Of a stretch of 64,000 nucleotides of DNA, positions 7,858-16,008 are shown in pieces (the stretch's first letter is position 1; every line of letters starts with the position of its first letter). Source of the DNA: JBHELB01 sp041859045 (lineage in GTDB: Bacteria; Hydrogenedentota; Hydrogenedentia; Hydrogenedentales; SLHB01); the NCBI GenBank assembly GCA_041859045.1, contig JBHELB010000008.1, positions 1 through 64,000 of the forward strand. Reading direction: 5' to 3'. Made by a program: the position numbers and the translations under genes. The notes under the pieces are model-generated. The model worked only from the letters and a program-made list of their open reading frames with translations. It was not told the DNA's origin and ran no database searches.

Positions 7858-9171
7858 ATGAGCACTGCGAAACTGATCCTCGAGGGAGCCGAATACGAGT
7901 TCCCCATCGTAACCGGGACGGAAGACGAGAAGGCGGTCGATATCACATCGTTGCGTCAACGCACGGGGTACATCACGATGGATCCCGGCTATGGCAACAC
8001 GGGGTCATGCCTGAGCGCCATCACGTACATTGACGGCGACCAAGGAATTCTGCGCTATCGGGGCATTCCGATCGAGGAATTGGCGGAAAAGGCCAAGTTC
8101 CCCGAGGTCTGCTACCTGCTCATCTACGGCCACCTGCCCAACCAACAAGAAGTGCAGGAGTGGCGTCGTCAGCTCACGCTGAACAGCTTCATTCACCAGG
8201 GAATGATCAATTTCTTCGATCACTTCCCGATTACCGCTCATCCGATGGCCATTTTGTCCGCCATGGTGGCCACGATGTCCGCGTTCTACCCCGATGTCAT
8301 GGACGATTCCATGACCGACGTCAATATCATTCGGCTGTTGGCCAAGGCGAAGACCTTCGCGGCCTACTCGTACAAGAAGTCCATCGGCGAACCCATCGTG
8401 TATCCGCGCACGGATCACAGCTACGCAGCGAACTTTTTGCGCATGATGTTTGCCACGCCAGCCGAGCCATACGAGGTGTCGCCGGTGCTCGAGCGCGCGC
8501 TGAACATGTTGCTGATTGCGCACGCCGATCACGAACAGAACTGCAGCACCTCAACCGTGCGCATGGTGGGCAGCAGCAAGTCCAACTTGTTCTCTTGCAT
8601 GTCCGCGGCGATCTCGGCACTGTGGGGCCCGTTGCACGGCGGCGCGAACGAAGAAGTCCTCAAAATGCTCGAGGGCATCCGCGACGACGGCGGCAACTAC
8701 AAAAAATACATCGAAATGGCCAAGGACAAGTCGTCGGGCTTCCGCCTGATGGGTTTTGGCCACCGCGTGTACAAGAACTTCGATCCGCGCTCGCGCTTGC
8801 TCAAGGTGGCGGTTGACGATGTGCTCCATGAACTGGGCATCAACGACCCGCTGCTCGACATCGCGCGCAACCTCGAAGAGATCGCGCTCAAGGACGATTT
8901 CTTCATTGAGCGCAAGCTGTATCCGAACGTCGACTTCTACAGCGGCATTCTGTACAAGGCCATCGGCATCCCGGTGGAGATGTTCACAGTGATGTTTGCC
9001 TTGGGCCGTATGCCCGGCTGGATCGCGCACTGGCGCGAAATGCGGCAGGACCCCTCCTCGCGCATTCACCGGCCGCGTCAGGTCTATACGGGGCTCAACA
9101 AACGCGCGTTTGTGCCCATCGAAGACCGCACCCAACGCCCCGACGACGGCCCCGAACTGCCGGAGGAGTAG
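7858..9171 (+). CDS. gltA: Citrate synthase
   Basis: 437 residues, from ATG 7858 behind GAGGAGG. Condenses acetyl-CoA and oxaloacetate to citrate, the entry to the TCA cycle. Catalytic regions are intact: ADHEQNCSTSTVR (H225), GPLHGGANEE (H260), GFGHRVYKN (H302) and the Asp of PNVDFYSG. The length and the N-terminal domain of about 40 residues before the common core fit the type II, hexameric, NADH-sensitive form found in Gram-negatives. It is monocistronic, with its own promoter and terminator. Confidence 0.95.
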   Translation: MSTAKLILEGAEYEFPIVTGTEDEKAVDITSLRQRTGYITMDPGYGNTGSCLSAITYIDGDQGILRYRGIPIEELAEKAKFPEVCYLLIYGHLPNQQEVQEWRRQLTLNSFIHQGMINFFDHFPITAHPMAILSAMVATMSAFYPDVMDDSMTDVNIIRLLAKAKTFAAYSYKKSIGEPIVYPRTDHSYAANFLRMMFATPAEPYEVSPVLERALNMLLIAHADHEQNCSTSTVRMVGSSKSNLFSCMSAAISALWGPLHGGANEEVLKMLEGIRDDGGNYKKYIEMAKDKSSGFRLMGFGHRVYKNFDPRSRLLKVAVDDVLHELGINDPLLDIARNLEEIALKDDFFIERKLYPNVDFYSGILYKAIGIPVEMFTVMFALGRMPGWIAHWREMRQDPSSRIHRPRQVYTGLNKRAFVPIEDRTQRPDDGPELPEE

Positions 9172-9190
9172 TATTTCGTTATTCACTTTG

Positions 9191-9225
9191 GGGGCCTTCC
9201 CGCGCGGGAAGGCCCCTATGTTTTT
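9191..9225 (+). terminator. Rho-independent terminator of gltA
   Basis: The palindrome GGGGCCTTCCCGC / GCGGGAAGGCCCC (9191-9216) is followed by TATGTTTTT. Confidence 0.85.
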
Positions 9226-9295
9226 GGAGCGTCATTTGACCTACTAAGCCTCTGGTCCTATAGTGGCGCTTCCTTTCCACGGAGTTTGTGTTTCC

Positions 9296-10483
9296 ATGTC
9301 GCTGAAACGACAACTGATCTTCTTCTGGTGCGCTGCGGCCTGCATGTCCATGGCCGCAGGCATGCATGACTCTGTTTTCAACAATTTCCTCTCCGATGTC
9401 TTCAAACTGTCGGCGAGTCAACGCGGCTGGCTTGAATTCCCGCGCGAACTGCCTGGCTTCCTGGCGGCGGCAATGACGGGCGTGCTCTGCATGCTGCCCC
9501 TCGCGCGCCTTGGAGCGGTCGGTGCGGTAGGATTGGCCCTTGGGGCCGTCGGCATGGCGTTTTTCAGCTCATCGCTGTCCCCGATGGTGCTGATGATGTT
9601 CGTGACAAGTTGCGGGATGCACCTGCACATGCCCGTGGCCTCAACGTTGTCCATTGGCCTAAGCGAACCCGGCCGCCGCGGGTGGCGCATGGCCCAGACC
9701 GGATTCATCGAAACGGCCGGGGCGGTATCAGGCGCGGCGATGATCTGGTTATTCTTCGGTCGTTCCGGGGAACACTACAGCGCCGTGTTTATCGCCGTCG
9801 CGTGCGCCGCGTTCGTCGGGGGCCTTTTCTACATGCGCCTGCATGTCCCCAGCCTCCACGCGCCGCGCAGTCCGTTGGTGCTTCGCCGCAAGTTCACCCT
9901 GTACTACCTGCTCGAAAGCGTCTTTGGCGCGCGCAAGCAGGTCTTCCTGACCTTTGGGCCGTGGGTGCTCATCGAGGTCTACGGCTATCCCGCCAGTTCG
10001 ATCGCCGGGTTGCTCGCGATCGCGGCGGTGCTCAGTTTTGGGTTCAAACCACTGGTCGGATGGGCGGTGGATCGCCTCGGCGAGCGGTTCGTGCTGGTGA
10101 CCGACGGCGTGTTGCTCATGGGGGTCTGCATCGGCTACGGCTATGCACAGCACCTGACGGGCGATCCGCATACCGCAAGCCTTATCGCGACAGGGTGTTA
10201 CGTGGCGGATAATCTCTTGTTCGCCACCGGAATGGGGCGCGCGGTCTACGTCTCGCGCATTTCCGAATCGCCTCAGGAAACCGCGTCCACGCTCGCCATG
10301 GGGGTTTCCGTCAACCATGTCGCCTCCATGACCATCCCCATCGTCGCCGGGGCGGCTTGGGTTCATTTCGGCTACGAGCGGGTGTTCCTGGCCGCTGCCG
10401 TCTTGGCGCTCTTGAACGCCCTCCTATCCACGCGCGTTCCCCGGCATCAGCCTGAAGAATTCCTAGCGGAACGGGCCAAGTAA
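9296..10483 (+). CDS. Major facilitator superfamily transporter
   Basis: 395 residues from ATG 9296; a GTG at 9263 would add 11 residues without clear support. The protein is almost entirely hydrophobic helices, about 12 by eye, in two halves separated near residue 195-205, as expected for an inner-membrane MFS carrier. Short charged loops such as WAVDRLGERFVL fit the MFS signature loop. Substrate is not predictable: no recognisable sugar or drug motif is seen, and its neighbours (gltA, tRNA-Ser) give no hint. Confidence 0.8.
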   Translation: MSLKRQLIFFWCAAACMSMAAGMHDSVFNNFLSDVFKLSASQRGWLEFPRELPGFLAAAMTGVLCMLPLARLGAVGAVGLALGAVGMAFFSSSLSPMVLMMFVTSCGMHLHMPVASTLSIGLSEPGRRGWRMAQTGFIETAGAVSGAAMIWLFFGRSGEHYSAVFIAVACAAFVGGLFYMRLHVPSLHAPRSPLVLRRKFTLYYLLESVFGARKQVFLTFGPWVLIEVYGYPASSIAGLLAIAAVLSFGFKPLVGWAVDRLGERFVLVTDGVLLMGVCIGYGYAQHLTGDPHTASLIATGCYVADNLLFATGMGRAVYVSRISESPQETASTLAMGVSVNHVASMTIPIVAGAAWVHFGYERVFLAAAVLALLNALLSTRVPRHQPEEFLAERAK

Positions 10484-10537
10484 CAGTCGCATTCGCGTTG
10501 CGCCATCCGCATCCGACGGAGAATGCCCGCAGCACGG

Positions 10538-10565
10538 TTGCATCCCCATGTTACATCATGATAAA
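10538..10565 (+). promoter_or_regulatory. Possible promoter for tRNA-Ser
   Basis: TTGCAT (10538-10543), 16-bp spacer, GATAAA (10560-10565), about 16 bases before the tRNA. Confidence 0.35.
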
Positions 10566-10580
10566 CTGCTTGCGCCCTGC

Positions 10581-10674
10581 GGAGAGGTGACCGAGTGGCT
10601 GAAGGTGGCGCCCTGCTAAGGCGTTGTACGGGCTTAAACTCGTACCCGGGGTTCAAATCCCCGCCTCTCCGCCA
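10581..10674 (+). tRNA. tRNA-Ser (anticodon GCT)
   Basis: A complete class II tRNA. The acceptor GGAGAGG pairs with CCTCTCC, followed by discriminator G and an encoded CCA. D-arm GTGACCGAGTGGC, anticodon loop CTGCTAA, a long variable arm (GTTGTACGGGCTTAAACTCG) and T-arm GGGGTTCAAATCCCC are all present. It reads AGC/AGU codons. No integrase or attachment-site duplication is seen next to it. Confidence 0.95.
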
Positions 10675-10759
10675 TTTCTCTATTTGCCCCCCAAATTAAC
10701 CCAATTTTTCCCGTTTAGATTTCGGCAACCCCCTTTCCTTACTTATCCTATCGGTTTTG

Positions 10760-10788
10760 TTGACAAACCGCCGCGAGTGTGGCATACT
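10760..10788 (+). promoter_or_regulatory. Sigma-70-type promoter for the porin-like gene
   Basis: TTGACA (10760-10765), 17-bp spacer, CATACT (10783-10788). Leader about 55 nt. Confidence 0.7.
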
Positions 10789-10849
10789 CTGGCCTGCGAT
10801 GGGAAGTCGCATGTATGGGGGCCTCAAGATAACGCGGAAGGAGAGATCT

Positions 10850-12403
10850 ATGTTGAGAAAGCTGTTGGTGTTTTTGCTGCTCCTGTCGGGAGCCGGGGCG
10901 GCCTACGCCGAACTGCAGAATGTGCAGGTCGGCGGTTCGGTGCGCATCCGCGGTCGCTATTGGTCGAATGCATTTGAAGATGCCCTGCGTCGCAATCGCA
11001 CGATCCGGATTCCCGCCTTCGAGATCGTTGGCCGCGACATCGGTCCGTTCGGTGTGGCGAGTCAGATGGCGTGGAGCGATCGCGAGCCAAGCCGCGCGAT
11101 TGTCGAACAGTGCACGAAGATTCGCTTCACTGCGGACTTCACGGACGATGTGAAAGCGGTGATCGAGCTGGATGACGCGGAAGTGTGGGGCGGCGGCGAT
11201 TTCCGCTCGAACTACATTACGGGCGCCGACACGCGCGCGAACTCGGCGGATGACGTCGAGGTGTTGCAGTCATACATCCAGACCAGCGAGACCTTTGGTC
11301 TTCCGTTGACGGCCCGCATTGGCCGCCAGCAGATCAAGTGGGGCGACGGCTGGTTGTTGGGCGAAACGCAGGGGATCACGGAACAGTCGTTCGACGCGAT
11401 CCGCCTGATGTACGACCTGGACAGCGTGAGCTTCGACGCCTTCGCGGCGAAACTGGCCGAAGGCGGCGTGGCGGAGCAAGACGGCGATGTGGACCTGTAT
11501 GGTCTGCAGGCCGTGTGCAAGGCGATTGAGAACAACGAGTTCAGCGCGTACTGGCTGTGGCTGCGCGACGCCCGTTCGCTCAACGACACCAACCGCCTGT
11601 GGTTTGGCGAGTGGATCGAGTCGTGGCTGAGCCTGGATGACTACGACGTGACGAACCTGCACACGATCGGCCTGCGCGCCGCCGGTAAGTTCGATGCGTT
11701 CGACTACGCCGTCGATGCGGCGTTCCAGACTGGCGACGCGGATTCGGTAGGCTTCCTGTTCTCGCCGTTCGTGTACGGCGACGACGGCGCGGAGTTCAGC
11801 GGCTGGGCCGGTGACCTCGAACTGGGTTACACGTTTGCGGACGTGATGTGGAAGCCGCGCGTGTTCGTGGGCGGCGCGTACTACAGCGGCGAAGACAATC
11901 GCGACGTGAGCGTGCTGGATTGGTTCGGACCGTTCTATCGCCCGGATGCGAGCGTATCGTTTAACCGGCTGTTCTCGTCGCGCACGTACCACTTCGCGTT
12001 CGATCAGGATCGCAACACGTCGAACTTCAACCAGATCCGCTTGGGCGTCAATGCCAAGCCGACGGACAGCGTGAAGGTGTCGTTCTTGGTGGCCAAGTAC
12101 GCCACGAACGAGGCGTTCGACTACCCGGTGTATTGGACGGTTGGCCGTTACCGCCTGCCGTTGGCCCCGGGCTTGACGTTCTGGACGCGCCCGGCGGACA
12201 CCGACATCGGTTGGTTAACCGAGTTGTCGGCGACGTATGACTACAGCGAAGACCTGTCGATCAAGTTTACGTGGGAACACCTCTTCACGGACAACAACAT
12301 CGACGAAGGCAACTTCATCTACTTGAACGGCCTGGAATTCGGCGGCGGCAGCGACAGCGACGACGCGGATTACCTGGGCGTTGACATGCGCGTGAAGTTC
12401 TAG
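10850..12403 (+). CDS. Outer-membrane beta-barrel, alginate-export (AlgE-like) family
   Basis: 517 residues from ATG 10850, behind GGAAGGAGAG. A classic signal peptide (MLRKLLVFLLLLSGAGAAYA) precedes ELQNVQVGGSVRIRGRYW. The mature chain alternates aromatic and polar residues and ends in VKF, the terminal Phe used for outer-membrane insertion. RIGRQQIKWGDGWLLGE and later NQIRLGVNAKPTDSVKVSFLVAKY resemble the alginate_exp barrel family. The acidic surface would fit a cation- or sugar-selective channel, but the substrate is unknown. Strong promoter and terminator make it a single-gene unit, probably well expressed. Confidence 0.8.
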   Translation: MLRKLLVFLLLLSGAGAAYAELQNVQVGGSVRIRGRYWSNAFEDALRRNRTIRIPAFEIVGRDIGPFGVASQMAWSDREPSRAIVEQCTKIRFTADFTDDVKAVIELDDAEVWGGGDFRSNYITGADTRANSADDVEVLQSYIQTSETFGLPLTARIGRQQIKWGDGWLLGETQGITEQSFDAIRLMYDLDSVSFDAFAAKLAEGGVAEQDGDVDLYGLQAVCKAIENNEFSAYWLWLRDARSLNDTNRLWFGEWIESWLSLDDYDVTNLHTIGLRAAGKFDAFDYAVDAAFQTGDADSVGFLFSPFVYGDDGAEFSGWAGDLELGYTFADVMWKPRVFVGGAYYSGEDNRDVSVLDWFGPFYRPDASVSFNRLFSSRTYHFAFDQDRNTSNFNQIRLGVNAKPTDSVKVSFLVAKYATNEAFDYPVYWTVGRYRLPLAPGLTFWTRPADTDIGWLTELSATYDYSEDLSIKFTWEHLFTDNNIDEGNFIYLNGLEFGGGSDSDDADYLGVDMRVKF

Positions 12404-12430
12404 ATTTCAGCGCTGCGTTGAAGCTTTGTG

Positions 12431-12470
12431 CCGGAGGCGTTTCATTCGGTGAGACGCCTCCGGTTCTTAT
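12431..12470 (+). terminator. Rho-independent terminator of the porin-like gene
   Basis: CCGGAGGCGTTTC pairs with GAGACGCCTCCGG (one G-T pair; 12431-12463), followed by TTCTTATTT. It lies between convergent genes. Confidence 0.8.
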
Positions 12471-13153
12471 TTGGAGTCGATCTCGAGCGGACGAATTTGG
12501 TCCGTGCTTAATATGCCGCCGGAAACGATCATGCGAATACCCTCTTCAATGGGCATATCGAGGATCGTCGCGTCTCGTGCGGGAACTAATTCCAGGAATC
12601 CGGACGTGGGATTGGGCGTCGTAGGCACGAAGATACACAGATAGTCCGACCCGTCTAACCCCTTCAATTCGCCGGTGACAAAGCCCAAGGCCAAAAGGCC
12701 TTTGCGCGGGTATTCGAACGCGGCCACGCGCTTGAAACTGCCGCTCTCTTGCATGCGGAAGATGTCGACCACCTGTTTTGAGCCGCTGTAGACCGTTTTC
12801 ACGATGGGTATACGACGTAGGATGGCCTCGCCAATGCCAATGAGTTTGCGGCCAATCACGTGGCGGGTCAGCGATCCGACGACGTAAATAAGGACAACCA
12901 CGAGAACAATGGCCAAGGGAGGAATCGCGTAGTTTGGTAGCGGCCCCACGACACGCCGCACGAGCGGCACGATCTGTTCGATGATCGTGGAGTAGAGGAA
13001 CTTCACGACGAACCACGTGATAACCAAGGGGACGAGCACCAATACCCCGGAGATCATTCGCGCACGGATGCTCCGGCCGATACGGTGTCGCAGCGAATGC
13101 TTGGGCTTGGGGCGCGGCGGGGTGATTTCAGAAGAGGTGCGATTTGTGTCCAT
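12467..13153 (-). CDS. DUF502 family membrane protein
   Basis: 228 residues, start behind AAGGAAGGAA. A basic N-terminus is followed by two hydrophobic helices (about 35-55 and 78-98). The conserved core RRIPIVKTVYSGSKQVVDIF, then GFVTGELKG and VPTTPNPTSGFLELV, are hallmarks of DUF502. The family is widespread in bacteria and plants (LIKE-COV) and of unsettled function; an inner-membrane location is expected. It follows the TPR lipoprotein by 32 bases on the same strand, so they probably form an operon of envelope proteins. Confidence 0.9.
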   Translation of the reverse strand: MDTNRTSSEITPPRPKPKHSLRHRIGRSIRARMISGVLVLVPLVITWFVVKFLYSTIIEQIVPLVRRVVGPLPNYAIPPLAIVLVVVLIYVVGSLTRHVIGRKLIGIGEAILRRIPIVKTVYSGSKQVVDIFRMQESGSFKRVAAFEYPRKGLLALGFVTGELKGLDGSDYLCIFVPTTPNPTSGFLELVPARDATILDMPIEEGIRMIVSGGILSTDQIRPLEIDSK

Positions 13154-13185
13154 AGCGGAAGTTCCTTCCTTGCGGAAACGCGAAA

Positions 13186-14184
13186 TTAGTATGCCCCGGC
13201 GGCCGACGAGAGTTCCTCGAGGGCACTGCGGGTGGTAGGTTGATCGGCTTTGAGCGCTAGTGAACGTTCGTAGGCCGCTTTCGCAAGCGCGTTTTGTTCT
13301 AACTGTCGGGCGATGGAACCTACGAGATTCCAGGCTTCGTAACGGTCGGGGGACAGGGACGCCGCACGTTGGGCGGGGGCAAGCGCTTCAGCCACACGAG
13401 CAGCGGTAACGAGGAATTTCGCATACGCCTCGTGATCGGCCACGGAATCGGGCAGGGCACGGCGTGATTCGTCGAATCCCTGTAGCCCTTGGGCCACCGC
13501 CTCGTTAAACGCCGCCGTCTCGACCACGCTAGGAGGCGCCGACCAGGCCATCGAGGTCGCGCGATAGCGGTCCCAGGCGCGCGCCATCTGCCCTTCGCGA
13601 ATATCGAGGGAGACAAGATTCTGGAGTAGTTCCATGGAGGAGAGCCCCTCCTTTGCCGCAGCTTCTGCGGCCGCCCGCGCCAAATCGAAGAGCCCCCGAT
13701 CGCGCAAGAGCGTCGCCTGCGTCGTCAACGCCTCTCGTTCAATCTCTGTCCCTGGAGCCAGCGCAGCGGCGTGGCGAAGCGAGTCGAGCGCCTCAGGGCG
13801 ATCGGCAGGGCCGAGCTTCGCCTGGGCTCGCCCGAGCGCCAGCCATGCCTCGGCGTCGCCGGGCACAAGCGCGGTCACTCTCCCCCACGCCTTCGCCTCA
13901 AGGTCGTAGTCCCGAGTGCGCTGCGTCAAGAGAGCATACGACCGCAGGGCCTTGGGATCGCGCGAGGCCATGACATCGCCGGACTCCAGCGCAAAACGGG
14001 CCTCCCGCAGTGCGGCGTCCGCAGCCTCCGCGCCCGCGCTGTCCTCCGGGGAAACCGTGACGCTCAGCGCTTGCTCGGCCTTGGCGGTCGCCGGACCGAA
14101 ATCCGGAGACTTCGCACACCCGAGCGGCCCCAGTAGGCACACGAGCGGCAGACATATGTAAGAAACATAGATTCTCATGGTCAT
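13186..14184 (-). CDS. TPR-repeat lipoprotein
   Basis: 332 residues. The signal peptide ends in a lipobox, GPLGC, with Cys at about residue 23, so it should be lipidated and membrane-anchored. The rest is Ala-rich paired helices with TPR spacing, for example AWLALGRAQAKLGPADRPEA and YEAWNLVGSIARQLEQNALAKAAYERSLAL. TPR lipoproteins are usually scaffolds for envelope complexes. A second ATG two codons downstream (14178) is an equally possible start; neither has a strong ribosome site. It is followed at once by the DUF502 gene. Confidence 0.75.
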   Translation of the reverse strand: MTMRIYVSYICLPLVCLLGPLGCAKSPDFGPATAKAEQALSVTVSPEDSAGAEAADAALREARFALESGDVMASRDPKALRSYALLTQRTRDYDLEAKAWGRVTALVPGDAEAWLALGRAQAKLGPADRPEALDSLRHAAALAPGTEIEREALTTQATLLRDRGLFDLARAAAEAAAKEGLSSMELLQNLVSLDIREGQMARAWDRYRATSMAWSAPPSVVETAAFNEAVAQGLQGFDESRRALPDSVADHEAYAKFLVTAARVAEALAPAQRAASLSPDRYEAWNLVGSIARQLEQNALAKAAYERSLALKADQPTTRSALEELSSAAGAY

Positions 14185-14420
14185 CCAATGTACCCGTGCA
14201 GACGCTAATCAAGCATACCGAAGGCCGGGACAAAGCACAAAATTGTGCCCGATCCGGGAAAGGGTAGGGCCTTGAGAGCGATGAACACTTTATAGACCAG
14301 CGAGATGATGCGCACGCATGCGGCACTGGCCAAGAAGTCGCTGGAACACAGCGTGCTCAGTTCAGGATCCCAGCAGACATTCTTTGCACTACTGCTGCGG
14401 CTTGCGAGCAAACCGATCAC

Positions 14421-15845
14421 TTAGTATGCCTGTGCCGCGATAACGCGCCGTTTGGACGGCGCGCCGCACAAGAGACAGTTTCCGCTTTCATCAGGCGCGT
14501 CGAACGGGATGCAGCGAATCGTCGACTTTGTTTCGTCCTGAAGACGAGTTTCGCAGGCGTTGGCGCCGCACCAATGGACGCGGAAAAAACCACCGTTGGC
14601 CACATGCGCTTTGTAATCGTCGTAGCCATCGCAATCGCGCGTACCTGCGTTGGTGCGTTCTTTCGCGCGCGCGAACAGTGAAACCTGTATCTCCTTGAGC
14701 AGTCCCGCGAGGTTTTCGCGAAGCCCGAGCATTGGCATACTTGTTTTTTCGCCTGTATCGCGACGCACCACGACCACCTCATTGTTGGCGCAGTCGAGCG
14801 GGCCGATCTCGATGCGAATCGGAACGCCGCGCAACTCCCACTCGGCAAATTTGTAGCCCGGCTTGAAGTGGTCGCGATCGTCGATCTTGAAGAATAGAGG
14901 ATCCCAATCGGCCGTAATCTTGCGCGCGCGGCCGAGGACGAGATTCCGCTCCTCATCGCTTCTCCAAATGGGCACGAAGACCACGGGTAATGGCGCAAGC
15001 CGCGGCGGGATGACCAAACCGTTATCGTCGCTGTGACTCATGATCATACCGCCGATGAGGCGCGTCGACACGCCCCAACTCGTGGCGTAAACATATTCGA
15101 GCTCTTTGTTGTGGTTCTGGAAGGTGACGTCGAATGCTCTCGCGAAGTTTTGGCCTAGATCGTGCGAAGTGCCCGCCTGCAACGCTTTGCCATCTTGCAT
15201 CATTGCCTCGATCGAGTACGTGTGCAGTGCCCCAGCAAATTTCTCCTGTTCCGTTTTTTGCCCGGCGATGACTGGCATACCCATGTAATCCTCGGCAAAA
15301 GTCTTGTAGACGTTTACCATCCGCAAAACTTCTTCCTTCGCCTCGGCATGCGTCGCATGCGCTGTGTGCCCTTCCTGCCACAGAAATTCCGTCGTGCGCA
15401 GGAACAGGCGCGTCCGCATTTCCCACCGACAAACATTGGCCCATTGATTGATGAGCAAGGGGAGATCGCGGTGTGAGTTGATCCAATTCTTGTACATGGA
15501 CCAGACAATGGTTTCCGAGGTTGGCCGAATCACAAGCGGTTCTTCCAGGAGCTTGCCGCCGGCATGGGTCACCACGGCGCACTCCGGGGCAAACCCTTCG
15601 ACATGCTCCGCCTCTTTCTTGAGGAAGCTCTCCGGAATAAGCATAGGAAAGTACGCGTTAACGTGCCCTGTCTCCTTGAACAACCTATCCAGATGGCGCT
15701 GGATGTTTTCCCACACGCCATATCCGTTCGGTTTGATCACCATGCAGCCTTTCACGGGCGAGTAGTCGGCCATATCGCTCTTCAGCACCACATCGATGTA
15801 CCACTGCGAATAGTTGACGTCTCGCCTCGTGATTCCCTTCGCCAT
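14421..15845 (-). CDS. proS: Prolyl-tRNA synthetase, archaeal/eukaryotic type
   Basis: 474 residues from ATG 15845 behind GAGGAG; a longer frame to 15875 lacks family similarity. It charges tRNA-Pro with proline. Class II motifs are evident: RPTSETIVWSMYKNW and WRWEMRTRLFLRTTEFLWQEGHT-like motif 2 (VCRWEMRTRLFLRTTEFLWQ), then GTSHDLGQNFA and a motif 3 region GVSTRLIGGMIMSHSDDNG. There is no editing insertion between motifs 2 and 3. The C-terminus has a Cys-rich zinc-binding tail (CGANACE, CLLCG), typical of the ProS type 3 form. Monocistronic. Confidence 0.95.
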   Translation of the reverse strand: MAKGITRRDVNYSQWYIDVVLKSDMADYSPVKGCMVIKPNGYGVWENIQRHLDRLFKETGHVNAYFPMLIPESFLKKEAEHVEGFAPECAVVTHAGGKLLEEPLVIRPTSETIVWSMYKNWINSHRDLPLLINQWANVCRWEMRTRLFLRTTEFLWQEGHTAHATHAEAKEEVLRMVNVYKTFAEDYMGMPVIAGQKTEQEKFAGALHTYSIEAMMQDGKALQAGTSHDLGQNFARAFDVTFQNHNKELEYVYATSWGVSTRLIGGMIMSHSDDNGLVIPPRLAPLPVVFVPIWRSDEERNLVLGRARKITADWDPLFFKIDDRDHFKPGYKFAEWELRGVPIRIEIGPLDCANNEVVVVRRDTGEKTSMPMLGLRENLAGLLKEIQVSLFARAKERTNAGTRDCDGYDDYKAHVANGGFFRVHWCGANACETRLQDETKSTIRCIPFDAPDESGNCLLCGAPSKRRVIAAQAY

Positions 15846-15929
15846 GCTTAACTCCTCATATTTCCGGACACCCATGTTCTATTTCATGAAGTGATTCAGT
15901 CCACACCCAATACGCGGCCGCTTCTGGCC

Positions 15930-16008
15930 AGACTCAGTGTTTGCCCCTTTCTCCGAAACAATTATGCATACTTCATGATCGTCGGTGACACCGGACAGCC
16001 GTGTGGGG
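15930..16008 (+). pseudogene. Possible remnant of a glyoxalase II-like gene
   Basis: In the gap between proS and the transporter, one plus-strand frame reads CPFLRNNYAYFMIVGDTGQP, which resembles the N-terminal strand of hydroxyacylglutathione hydrolase/metallo-beta-lactamase proteins (LxDNYxYLxxDxxTGE). It stops resembling anything at about 16005, before any metal-binding HxHxDH motif. It may be a degraded fragment or chance similarity. Confidence 0.25.

Noticed and set aside
10581..10674. tRNA-Ser as an integration site
   Set aside because: No integrase gene and no duplicated tRNA 3' end within the window.
11270..11992. 240-residue minus-strand frame within the porin gene
   Set aside because: No ribosome site or recognisable domain; the plus-strand protein has signal peptide and barrel features.
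14205..14420. Small GTG-started minus frame right after proS
   Set aside because: No ribosome site, no recognisable pattern, starts inside proS's stop context; more likely the proS 3' region.
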